From the NCBI RefSeq assembly GCF_964355755.1, contig NC_092676.1, positions 26,704,288-26,768,287 on the forward strand: 64,000 nt of DNA, given 5' to 3'. The translations under genes and the position numbers were made by a program. The notes under the pieces are model-generated. The model worked only from the letters and a program-made list of their open reading frames with translations, was not told the origin of the DNA and ran no database searches. Positions 36,901 to 46,224 of the stretch are shown piece by piece. This DNA comes from Antedon mediterranea. Lineage: Eukaryota; Echinodermata; Crinoidea; Comatulida; Antedonidae. How positions within the stretch are numbered: the stretch's first letter is position 1; each line of letters starts with the position of its first letter.

Positions 36901-39900
36901 AAGTAAGCCTTTAAATTCTACAACTCTGGGTTCAAATCTGCCTAGCTTCCATGGTCAAAAACAACATCATGTATCTGCCAAAAAGTATTTATTTTTTATT
37001 TAGTTTGTATTAACTTATACAATCAATACTTTAATGTAACAACTAACATGCATATATAGTGGCACAATAGATTGGTGCTTAGTAAGCTGGCCTTTAAATT
37101 CCACAGCCCCGGGTTCAAATCTTCTCATGGCAAAAAACAGCATCATGTAATGGATTGCACTAAGGCATGTAAACTTTTTATTTTTATTTATTTAATTAAA
37201 TTCTGATTTTTTTTATGAAGAGCCTGTAGAATTCTGATGCCCTGGATTGAAAAGCTATCAAAAGAGGACGCAGGACAAATACAGGTCACGGACGTTGGTG
37301 GTGCATGTTTTGTGAAACGACGAATTAATTTTAAAGAAAATGCTTATCATTGTTTACTTATGAAGTACAATAATTAAATTGACTAGCATGACTATGTATG
37401 AAACAATGTTTGTATGACACATATACAGGTGTAAATGGATGTCTAAAGTAAGGTAAATAAAAAACATCTGCTTGGTTTCACACATGAATATTAATTCGCT
37501 TCTTGTTAAGAATGTCAAAATGATCATAAGTGTGTTTGTGGCAACAAGAATTTGTTTCACATTCTTCCACGGATTCTTTCAACTTAAATTAAGGTTTTAT
37601 AAATGTATGTAACTTATATACTGTCATAAAAGATACAATTAAAGATGTACAGTATTGTCAAAAAATTGACTAGCATGACTATGTATGAAACAATGTTTGT
37701 ATGACACATATACAGGTGTAAATGGATGTCTAAAGTAAGGTAAATAAAAAACATCTGCTTGGTTTCACACATGAATATTAATTTGTTAAGAATGTCAAAA
37801 TGATCATAAGTGTGTTTGTGGCAACAAGAATTTGTTTCACATTCTTCCACGGATTCTTTCAACTTAAATTAAGGTTTTATAAATGTATGTAACTTATATA
37901 CTGTCATAAAAGATACAATTAAAGATGTACAGTATTGTCAAAAATAGTCAAACTGGCTGCCAGCCAAATTTGGTTTTTTTTTATATATTAAATTTTACTG
38001 TTTCTTTTGTCTTTTTAGTGAAAACATTGTTTTTTAACATTTTTTTTTCTACGAAAATGATTAACTTATTAATTAAATCTGCAAATGGACATTCAAAGTC
38101 TGATTTCATTTTTTGGGGGGACAATACATTTTTAAAAATAAAAAATGTTAATATTAATTTTCTAGTTTTATAAATTATAGACCAAAATCAACAACATCCA
38201 ATTCAATAGTCTTACCTCTTGTCATAAATTGCTGTTTATCTCCAAATGAATTAACATTTTTTAAACTAAATTTGGCAACTCGTTGAGGAACAGCATGGGA
38301 TATCCACGCCATTTATTTTATTTAAAAGTCTTCATTACAGATATTCAGTATCTAATTGCATAATCAGCACCACCTGTATTTAAATAACCGATATATTCAC
38401 ATTCGAATAGGAAATCAATATAAATATTCCATGTTGTACAACTAACAAAATCCAAATAATATACAGAATATACATACAGTACACCACCACATGGCATTTG
38501 AAGCTATTAAAAATTTCAAACTTCAAATTTGGTATACATAAGATTTTTCAACATCCTGTGAAATGCTCACGATCTGTATAATTTACGTTGTATTATACTG
38601 GTTGGTAAAAGTGCTGTGTAGGTAGGCCTACACAGCATGAGAGGGACAACCAATAGGCCTATAGTATAACCCTTCTATATAATCCTTCTATATAATCCTT
38701 CTATATAATCCTTTTACAAATGATAACAGAATATAACAAGACCAGTTGCATTGTTATTCAGTAGTATTTCTGTCACCCTTCAAATTCAGGTACTTATTTG
38801 ATTGGCTGTTTTAGCTTAAACTGTATCTTGTCATGATCTTTAGTTTGTTAAGAGGACATACTTAACATCTCAAGGTTAAGACTTAAGTCTTAAGAACAAA
38901 TAGGTTTTTTTTTAAAGTTACATCAATAGGTGTAAGGTCAAGACAAACAACACATGCTTTTCTATTGAAAAGAATTAATGTTTGTTTGTAATCATGTTAT
39001 GGAGTTAAAAACACCTTTCACACCCGTAACTATGTATCAAAATTGAAACAATGGTAAAATCCAATAAAACATGTACTTGAGGACGCTATTATTGAATTTA
39101 TACAAAAAATAATCTTTATCAATTAATTTTGACATTTAAAAATGTAAAAATTAATTAGGATTATTTTTTGTATACTTTTTAAAAACTTTTTTTGAACTCT
39201 TTTTCATTTTTTTTATAAACTATGTGGACATTGTATAATATAAATAAGTTTTAAAAATATGCTATTTCATATATACATAGTTGCTTCGTTATGTTTGTAT
39301 TGTTGTAATATACAAACTTATGATGGTTATCTAAAAAAAAAGTTAACTTTGCAGATAACTGAAATAAATACCAAATACCAAACATCTACCTATCAATCAA
39401 TATTTGATACATTTAGGAAACTGATTCATGAAACCCAAAAGCTATCAAAACCATAAAAAAGCCACATATTCTGCATATATACCTATATTTTTTATCTTTT
39501 CTTTTTATCCTATAATACATTTTCAAATTAAAAAGAAAAGTTGTACACAGTAAACATTAGGAAATCAAAAATTATGTAATTTTGGAGGCGGGGATAAGGA
39601 AATTACTTTGATAAATATGTTATCAAATAACAAACAAAAGGGTGTGTAGTAACAGAATTTGATTGATCCTGTTGTTAGTTGACGGACTAAATTGATGCAT
39701 AAAAAATTCTCCAGAGAGGGCAGTATTCTAATAAATTAAGGTCTCAAATCTTAATTTAAGGTCTCAAATCTTAAATGCGCCTTGAGCACTCTTGAGTGGT
39801 ATGTGCGCTATAAAAATCCTGTTATTATTATTATTAATCTGTCCTCCTTTTCATTCTGAAACCAGACTTCCCAGAAACTATTCAGCTAAACTGTATAATT

Positions 39901-41111
39901 TAACATAATCTATTTTAATAATATCAAGTAATTACAGGGATCTTAATGAATTACATAACACAATGATGCAATTGGTTAGTAAGCTCAATTTAACGGTAAT
40001 ATTAACTGATCAATAATGCCTCAAGGTGGAAGTAATTTCATATTGTCTACCAATAAAGTGGTGTATTTTCTTTCTACATAATATGTACAGCTTTTTTGGT
40101 AAACTAGAAGATTTGATTGATTTTATATACCATTAACTTTATTATTTATTTTGTGAGGAAATATTGGTCTCAGACATGCCTTGAAGCTAAGGTTCATTTT
40201 TGTTATTAATCGCGATCTGTTTCTTACAAATTTGCTTCCAACTTTCAATTTTAGAAGACATATATATAGCCTATACTTTACCTTGATCTGATTTGTCATC
40301 TTCCAGCGCTTGGTTTTCATACTCTGTTTCCGATTGGTCACTAATTGGGTAGTCATGATTTTTCTGCCAGTCTTCATAGACCTTTCCAGTCCGGTATGTT
40401 TGATTTTTTCCTGAAAACAGAACATAAAAAAAAAAATGATATTGATGAGGGTGGGCCACTTACTGACTACAACATTAAAGTGAATTAAATGTTAGTTGGA
40501 TGGGGTAATTTATTATATTTCTTACCTGAATAATAGCCGTAGTGTTTCAGATGATTTCTCATAAAACTTTCATATGGATTCTGAAAAATAAATATATTAA
40601 TTGTTTTTATGCAGTGTACTATTATTAAGACTCAACAAGATATCTTAAAAAATACTACTACTACTAGGCCTACTACTACTAGGCCTACTACTACTCTAGG
40701 CCTACTACTACTAGGCCTACTACTACTAGGCCTAGGCTACTACTACTTTAAACTATGCAAACAAAAATGGATGATGATCATAGTTTATTGCAAAAATTAA
40801 CTTTCAAAGTTAATTTTTATCATCCATTTACTTGAATGTGTACATAACTATAGAGGTGGAATAAACATTAATTTCCATAGAGCCAGTGAGTATGCATTGT
40901 ATTGTAATTAATTGATCATTGTATGTTGTACTTCTTAATCTTAACTTATTCTTTAATAAATAATTTTTACTTAATTATTAGCCTAGTTAATTAGTAATAT
41001 AACTAATGTAATGAAACTGAATTATTGTATTTTTCTTTTTAATGAAAATAAAATGATATTCACCATATCATACTCAAAATGACATTCCTCCTTATTTTTT
41101 CGAAGCATCAT
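21956..41111 (-). CDS. AGBL2: Cytosolic carboxypeptidase 2/3-like (M14 tubulin deglutamylase family), 31 exons
   Basis: Family members remove glutamates from tubulin tails in cytosol and cilia. Model exons: 41111-41064, 40580-40526, 40410-40282, 35668-35601, 34939-34866, 34652-34570, 34130-34048, 33389-33256, 32859-32727, 32559-32438, 32140-32020, 31783-31646, 31461-31351, 31236-31067, 30663-30504, 30138-30037, 29788-29663, 28395-28259, 28163-28097, 27898-27740, 27561-27433, 27334-27268, 27077-26928, 26799-26551, 26145-26088, 25774-25713, 25582-25541, 25266-25158, 24226-24112, 23849-22410, 22120-21956. They total 4806 bp (1601 aa) with all phases closing. The N-terminal [11 protein letters not shown] resembles AGBL2. 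Zinc ligands are H408, E411 (HPGE) and H504 (DLHGH); the catalytic Glu is E577 (TMEATFCG). After about residue 620 the protein is a long, polar, Lys/Ser-rich extension beyond the usual roughly 900-aa vertebrate length. An upstream in-frame stop supports the start. AGBL2 versus AGBL3 is not settled. Confidence 0.9.
24844..24997 (+). mobile_element. MITE family A copy in an AGBL2-like intron
   Basis: AAAGCTCTGTCTGCACTGTC and AATAGTGTAGTCAGAGCTTT are the inverted ends, flanked by TA on both sides. The interior has the usual GGTAGTGATATG and TCTATATATGGGCACATC arms. Confidence 0.85.
25862..26046. mobile_element. MITE family B copy (single, with clear inverted ends)
   Basis: AGCTTGGTTCTCACTAG at one end is mirrored by CTAGTGGGAACCACGCTT at the other, with ACGCAACGCAA / TTGCGTTGCG next inside. 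It lies in an intron of the AGBL2-like gene. Confidence 0.7.
26270..26541 (+). mobile_element. tRNA-derived SINE
   Basis: The head has an A-box-like TGGTACAGTGTGTTGG and a perfect B box GGTTCGAATCC. The body ends in GACGCTATATAAATCCAGG and a TATTATTATTA tail typical of tRNA-SINEs. It inserted antisense to the carboxypeptidase gene, only about 10 bases from an exon edge (26551). A 3' fragment of the same family is at 39770-39837. Confidence 0.8.
28780..29070 (+). repeat. Dispersed GTTTATT-rich repeat with two long G runs
   Basis: Contains ATTTGAATAAACGCCC, two runs of about 15 G, and a duplicated ATGATGTTCTATGGGGGCG. An inverted relative lies at 33535-33705. The family is unrecognised and intronic. 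Confidence 0.7.
30717..30855 (-). mobile_element. MITE family A copy upstream of the His-ligand exon of AGBL2
   Basis: Ends are GCCTTGTCTACACTATAAA and CATAGTGTAGACAGAG. It lies 54 bases upstream (in gene orientation) of the exon 30663-30504 and is the probable source partner of the block duplicated at 34163-34430. Confidence 0.8.
33535..33705 (-). repeat. Inverted relative of the 28780-29070 repeat
   Basis: CCGCCCATAGAACATCATTTTGAATAAAC is recognisable as the complement of the ATGATGTTCTATGGG block, and CCACCACATGCAT as that of ATGCATGTGG. It lies in another intron of the same gene. Confidence 0.65.
33830..33991 (+). mobile_element. MITE family A copy
   Basis: Left end degraded (TTTTGTTCTGTTTACACTATC), right end TGTAGACAAGGCTT, with the normal interior including ATATATGGGCACATCAC. 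Confidence 0.8.
34163..34487 (+). mobile_element. Composite MITE carrying an inverted piece of an AGBL2 exon
   Basis: A full family A MITE (34163-34320) is followed by 50 bases of intron-like sequence, then a 60-base relative of the AGBL2 exon (34371-34430), then a right half-MITE (34431-34487) ending GATAGTGTAGACAGAG. The exon piece is on the plus strand, opposite to the host gene. See the findings for the comparison. Confidence 0.85.
34371..34430 (+). pseudogene. Decayed partial copy of AGBL2 catalytic exon
   Basis: It starts immediately after CTCTTTCAG, as the true exon does at 30663, and shares GTTACAAGATGAAC, ATCATTATGTACT and AGGAAACAGAATG with it. A 5-base deletion breaks the frame, and the zinc-ligand His codon has become Arg. 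It cannot encode enzyme. Confidence 0.85.
36855..37190 (+). repeat. Two diverged tandem copies of a SINE-like unit
   Basis: Units share ATGCATATATAGTGGCACAA, GGGTTCAAATCT (B-box-like) and CAGCATCATGTA or its variant. The spacing is about 170 bases. They lie in the intron upstream of exon 35668. Confidence 0.6.
37379..37945. repeat. Recent tandem duplication, 287-bp unit
   Basis: 37379-37665 and 37666-37945 are nearly identical; the second copy lacks about 7 bases in the TTCGCTTCTTG segment. No gene feature was seen in it. Confidence 0.92.
38216..38312 (-). CDS. AGBL2: Alternative first coding exon of the AGBL2-like gene
   Basis: An ATG at 38312 opens a 97-base frame beginning [10 protein letters not shown] and ending at a GTAAG donor. 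It ends in phase 1 with a leftover G, exactly as exon 3 (40282) does, so either can join the exon at 35668. No splice acceptor precedes the ATG. This suggests a second promoter inside the gene giving a 1556-aa isoform without the first 78 residues. The exon could also be an authentic first exon of the main transcript, with the upstream exons alternative. Confidence 0.7.
38655..38712 (+). repeat. Short tandem repeat CCTTCTATATAAT
   Basis: About four head-to-tail copies of a 15-base unit, non-coding. Confidence 0.75.
40655..40747 (+). repeat. AGGCCT/TACTACTAC compound microsatellite
   Basis: TACTACTAC alternates with the palindrome AGGCCT about six times. It lies in the first intron of the AGBL2-like gene. 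AGGCCT-rich patches also occur at 44100-44330 and 48750-48870. Confidence 0.85.
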
Positions 41112-42283
41112 GACAAAGTCTTCTTAGTAACATCTGCAGGTTGCAGTTTCCTCCTAGCTAGGCCTACTCCTTCGTTCCGCCAGCGCGCTGATCATCAGAA
41201 AAGAAGATTTGCCTAGGGCCCTAGCAGTAGTAAGGTCTAGCTTTTAGGGCCTAGGCCTAACCTACGTAAACATTAATCAACAAAAGAAATCTTTAAATGG
41301 CTCAAACAACCCACAAACTCAACATAAAAGAAATGAATTATCTGTTAGAGATAACTAAATGATTTATATTTAAAATAATAGATAGTTTAGGTAGTTCTCA
41401 AACTGTTTTTAAAGTCGAAAATCACAACACATCCAAAAAAGCGTTCTAAACCTAGCAACACGAGCGCCACCTATCGTTTCAGACAAATATCTGATAAATG
41501 ATCCTCTCTCTCGATCCTCCTCTCTCTCTCCCCACTCAATTATGATTTCCTTATAAAATGATAACTCCTTCACAAAATATCCTCAATCAATTGACAATTT
41601 TGGTCAGATTGTTCAAATCGATGTAAACAAAAGCATTGAATGGAGGCTTGATTTAATTACTATGCAATAAAGTGTTATTGACCATTTGACGCATAATCAA
41701 TGGTTAATTACATTACCAATTATTGTTGCCTAATGAACTTTTAATTGTGTTTCTCTTACTCTGTAGACTGTGAATTCAAAAGGAAGCGCAGTAATTAACA
41801 TCATTATGTGTAAAAAAAAAAATTACTTTCTAATAATTTCATTTCTTTAAAATTCGAAGTGGATTTTTCAAACAGGAGAACGTTAATAGTCTGTCAAAAA
41901 TACTATCAAAAAGTAGTTCATAATGTCATTTTAGCATTCAAAAGGGACGCGATTATGAATATTATTTAAATGTGCACTACATATATAAGTGTTAATGTTA
42001 ATTTAAGACAAACCAAAAATATTAAAATACAAATGATTTTATTTTTCATTTTTATTCAAGCACACTCAGTGCCTCTATATACAGTTTATTTTCAACAAAT
42101 CATATATTTACAACAAAATTTTAAAATCAGCAACAAATCTAAAGATAACCTTGCCATTTTAATATCATGATTTTATTATATTGCATTTATTACATAAAAA
42201 TACTGATTTATAACGATCAGATATTTGGTTAAGTCTGTACAAAAAGTTTGCATTAATATAAGAATATATTTGGTTGAAATCCA
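41112..42283. other. Intergenic, AGBL2 promoter side
   Basis: AT-rich sequence with no coding signal, between the AGBL2-like start and the stop of the 323-aa gene. It should hold the AGBL2 promoter. A TC-rich run lies at about 41508-41535. No TATA element was assigned. Confidence 0.5.
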
Positions 42284-44484
42284 TCAAACTGACACAGGTT
42301 TTCCACTTGCATATGTTTCATATTCTGTTTTGTAAGTTTGTGGTACTGCAAAGGTTTGTTCCGGCCCTGCGTTTGGAATTACCCATGGCGTGTCTACGGG
42401 ACATGAGAAGAGCTCCCTCATTTTAGGATCTGACGGAGTTTGATACGAAGCTTGAGCGAGAGTTTGCATTCCGCTATGTGGAACTTGTTTGAATTTCTCA
42501 GGCCATCGAACTGGTTCTCTGATTTCTGTTTTGAAGATCATTTCATCTCTCATGGGAGGTCTTGAGCGTGGAACAGAGTCTTTTGGCAATGGACTGTACA
42601 AAGAAAAGAAATTCAAAGTTAAAAAACATGTTTTTTTTTAAATTTTATTTTCACTTAGGAAGTAGCACTGTTTGCTTGTTCATATGAATCTTAAATTGAA
42701 TCCTGAATTAGGTTGTAAGATTGTAGGCAAGCTTGTTAATCACCAACCTCTTATAGTTAAATCATCATTTGCACTATCAAACTAGTTTGACAAAAAAAGT
42801 ATGATGTGGCCAAATATGGTAGTATTATGCCTAAATATAGTAGTGATATGACATCATCATGTCCATATATGGGCACATCACTTTTTTTGTCACATAAAGT
42901 TTGATAGTGTAGAGCTTAATTTGTACATACAAATGGCATTGTGGGTAAAACAGTTTTCACCTCATGACTGGATAAATGGCAAAATAACATAACAGAATAC
43001 TTACTTGTGTTTTGTGCCGTGACCCCACGCTTGTGAGTAATCTTCACATCTCCAATACGTCGCTGCATCTTTCTTTGGATAATCATCGAGGGCGTGCCGA
43101 CTGAATCGTTTAAAATCTTTGTGAGTTGTCGTTACATACGGATCAAGTAATTGTAAAGCACCTCCGTCCCTCACTAAAGTTGGTTTGTATTTTGGAGTTT
43201 TATCCTGAAATTGAAAACAAAATGTTAATGAACGAATAAAATTATCTGTACATTATAATTCCAAGCAAACATTTCCAGACTTGACCATAAAATAAATTCC
43301 TTCTTTTCTTTACAAAAGCAACTTACTGCAATAGGTGCTGGCATAACGGCATGGTGCTCTTGCAGTTTACTCGGTTGAGGGTTGCGGTTCAAGTATGTGT
43401 TAAAGTCAACTCCTGGCTGGGTGTTTCTTCCTTTAAATTCGTCTTGCATCTCGCTTTCTTGGTTACCCATTGTTAATGGTTTCCTCCAGCCTCGTGATCT
43501 CGTCTGTCAGAACAAAAATATTCATTTAATTATTGATAAACTAAATTAGATGAAATAAACTAAATAACTAAAATAATATTATATTGTGAAAATGAAATTA
43601 TGACCATTTTCTTTGCTTTATAATAATCTGAATAAAGACAACACATTAAATATTTAATGAAAATCTATAAAATAAAATAATTTAATATAGTCAATAATAT
43701 TGATTATCATTTGTAATTCTATTGAATAGTAAGAAATTCTCTTCCTTGCTAAATCAATATATCATTAATAATTTAATTATAGGCAACATATTGCAATAAT
43801 CCTGTACTTAGAACAAAAATATACAAACCTTTTCTCTAAGATCTTTATTGTAATGGATATTCCAATGTCCTGGTGCCTTCTTATGTTGATTGTTTCCATA
43901 GATACCACCATGATGTTTAAAATCATGCGTTTCTCCTGTAGTTGTTGTGTATGGTTTGATTATTTCATCTTGTTTTGCTAGCTCAGGTGGTAATGGGTTA
44001 TTTATTGTTGTCTAAAAAGACAAAAACATTACATATAAACTTAATCAGTACAGAATATTTAAATTAAATTAAAAAGGTAAAATCAGTATAAAACTAGGGC
44101 TAGCCTAGGCTAGGGCCTAGGCTTATTTATATTATTTTATACATTTATTATTGATGGTCAATAATATAAAAAATACAATTTTTTATTAACAATAAATAAA
44201 CTAGGCCTAGGGCCTAGGCCTATTTATTTTTTGCTCGTTTTTTTCTTAAATGTTATGTTGATTTTAAAATGTATTTTCATTAAAAAAAAGAGTAGGCCTA
44301 ACCTAGGCCTAGGCTAGGTAGTAGTACCTATTTAAAGTGGGCGAGCCAATCAACCACGCCAGGCAGGGAGGGTGTTTCTTACCTTAAAATCGGAAGCTGG
44401 AAAATAATATCCTGGCCTATAATCCAATCCTTTTCCTGAACTGGTTTGATGTAAATCAAATCGTCGATCACTAGTGTTCGTCAT
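42284..44484 (-). CDS. Uncharacterised 323-aa protein, probably axonemal/microtubule-associated (5 exons)
   Basis: Exons 44484-44383, 44011-43829, 43503-43327, 43204-43005 and 42593-42284 total 972 bp with closed phases and good GT-AG borders. The protein is basic, rich in Pro, Tyr, Thr and His, and has no signal peptide, membrane segment or enzyme motif. It has short spaced repeats of the type T-T-T-x-x-x-(H)-x-D-F-K (TTTGETHDFK, TTTHKDFKRF), preceded by FPASDFK near the N-terminus. Such spaced, extended motifs are typical of microtubule inner proteins and axoneme stabilisers of cilia and sperm tails. I could not name the family. The ciliary role is inferred from composition and from the neighbouring tubulin-modifying enzyme gene. 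Confidence 0.8.
42772..42916 (+). mobile_element. MITE family A copy, left end truncated
   Basis: Starts within the terminal repeat at CACTATCAAACTAG and ends GATAGTGTAGAGCTTAA. It lies in the last intron of the 323-aa gene. Confidence 0.82.
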
Positions 44485-45183
44485 GTTTCCTAAATGTCTC
44501 TTTTAACACCGGAGAAAATGCAAATAATATAGTTGACGTTAGTCTCGCTCTCCTCTTCTCAATCAATGATCTTTCGCTGTGGAATGTGGATCGATGTTTA
44601 TTGTTTGTTGATTGTCTACACGTGTTTTGTATACGGTATCTCCATAACAACGACAACCAAATAAAATTCGCCCTCATCGGCAATTTTATGAGTAAAACTT
44701 TTTTTAGACGTGAGTTCAATATTTAAAAATACGCGCGCCTTCTTTCATAATTAACGTCTGATTTGTTTGTCTAAATGCCTGTTGCTATTATGCTATATCA
44801 GCCTGATGCTTTTGAAGTTTATCGATGGCAAAATTAGGCCTAATATTAATGCGCGTCGTATAAAAAGTATGGCTGGAGTTTCTAAACACACCAACTAAGC
44901 CTATGCCAAATGGCCGTTAGAGCACTACGCATTGCACATCGCACTATGCCGCACTGTCCATAAAAAAAGTTACAAAATAATATTGTTTAAACAATTCAAG
45001 TTTGTTATAAAAAAATGTCAAAGATAGTATCGTATCGTATTCGTAGCCATTATGCCTATACCGACTATGAAAAGTCAGGATACTCAACATATAAGCTTTA
45101 AAAATGTCAAAATTCCTGTTATAATCACCAAAAGTTACTGAAACGGTGACTTTCGATGAAAATAATGTCGCAATATAAAAAGT
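44485..45183. other. Intergenic between GPCR stop and the 323-aa gene start
   Basis: No coding sequence was recognised. It should contain the promoter of the 323-aa gene. The only long frame (44471-44719) overlaps that gene's start and has no family features. Confidence 0.5.
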
Positions 45184-46224
45184 TCAAAACCATGTATTTT
45201 GTGAGCTGTAATTAACACCATGTCCAAAATCTCTCGAACTACTCTGACTTCCTTTTCGTTTACAATCAGGTTTTTTCGGCAAAAATATATCCTTGCAGAT
45301 TTTGCGGAATTCAGGCAAACCATATGCATAGACAAACGTGTTAATATACGTGTTTGAAAACGCCAGAATAACAGAGCATTTATACAGATCTGACGTCATA
45401 TCCAAAGGAAATCCTAGATTAAATCCAAAGTAAAGAACTTGGTTGAGTGTCCAACAAATCGCGTAGGCCGTGCTTATACCAGCAAAAGTGATTAAAACAC
45501 TTCGAAATGCGCCAGAAAATCGGTCAGATTTACTGCCTCCAGAATGAAATGAAGGCCTACGAAGAAGCTTCAGTGCAATGGAAACATATACAAACACGTT
45601 GACAATCAGGACAGAGAAATATATTACAACCACGACCAAAACACCCGCCACGTTTTGTAGCCCGCTTATTGGCCAATTAACTACGCAGTGGTCGTCACCA
45701 TCTAAGACGTTTACGAGGGCCCAATGAAGCTCGATTACAGTGCCTACTACCCACGGGATCACCGTGCACCGACGGGCTATTTTAAGGGTAAAGCCCGTGT
45801 AATGTTTGATAGGATGTACAATTGCGAAATACCGATGCAACGTCATCAGGATCAGGTTGACAGACGATGAAATCGCGAAAGCCCAATGGAAATATCCAGA
45901 CGTCCAAAACATGCAAATTAACCTCTTAAAAACACGAGTTTCTATCCGACTCAGATCAGTTATAGGCAGAAGGTTGAATAAAGAGAAAGAAAGGCTTGTC
46001 GATAAATCAATTAGTGACTGGTTGAACACAAGAACCTTGGTGGTGTTTCGAAGCGATTGGACCTTTACTATGACCAACATTACTAAGAGGTTACCAGTGA
46101 CACCAAGCACACCAACCATGGCGCTCAACCCGATATACCAACTTGAACTCACTGCTGGTGATGTTGTGTTTGAGTCTTCATAATCACTGTACTCTTCGTA
46201 TTCGTAATGATTCTGCATGTTCAT
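45184..46224 (-). CDS. Class A (rhodopsin-like) orphan GPCR, intronless
   Basis: A 346-aa seven-transmembrane receptor. Class A landmarks: GN in TM1 (N45), SLIDL in TM2 (D73), Cys pair C104/C180, HRY at 130-132 replacing DRY, CW in TM6 (257-258) without the usual Pro, and NTFVY at 295-299 replacing NPxxY. The N-terminus is short and acidic with Tyr residues (EYEEYSDYED), followed by an N-glycosylation site at N19; acidic Tyr clusters in GPCR N-termini are often sulfated and bind peptides or proteins. The C-tail is Ser-rich. The ligand is unknown; a peptide-type receptor is the best guess. A single-exon structure is common for such expansions. The Met at 3 is an alternative start. Confidence 0.9.
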   Translation of the reverse strand: MNMQNHYEYEEYSDYEDSNTTSPAVSSSWYIGLSAMVGVLGVTGNLLVMLVIVKVQSLRNTTKVLVFNQSLIDLSTSLSFSLFNLLPITDLSRIETRVFKRLICMFWTSGYFHWAFAISSSVNLILMTLHRYFAIVHPIKHYTGFTLKIARRCTVIPWVVGTVIELHWALVNVLDGDDHCVVNWPISGLQNVAGVLVVVVIYFSVLIVNVFVYVSIALKLLRRPSFHSGGSKSDRFSGAFRSVLITFAGISTAYAICWTLNQVLYFGFNLGFPLDMTSDLYKCSVILAFSNTYINTFVYAYGLPEFRKICKDIFLPKKPDCKRKGSQSSSRDFGHGVNYSSQNTWF

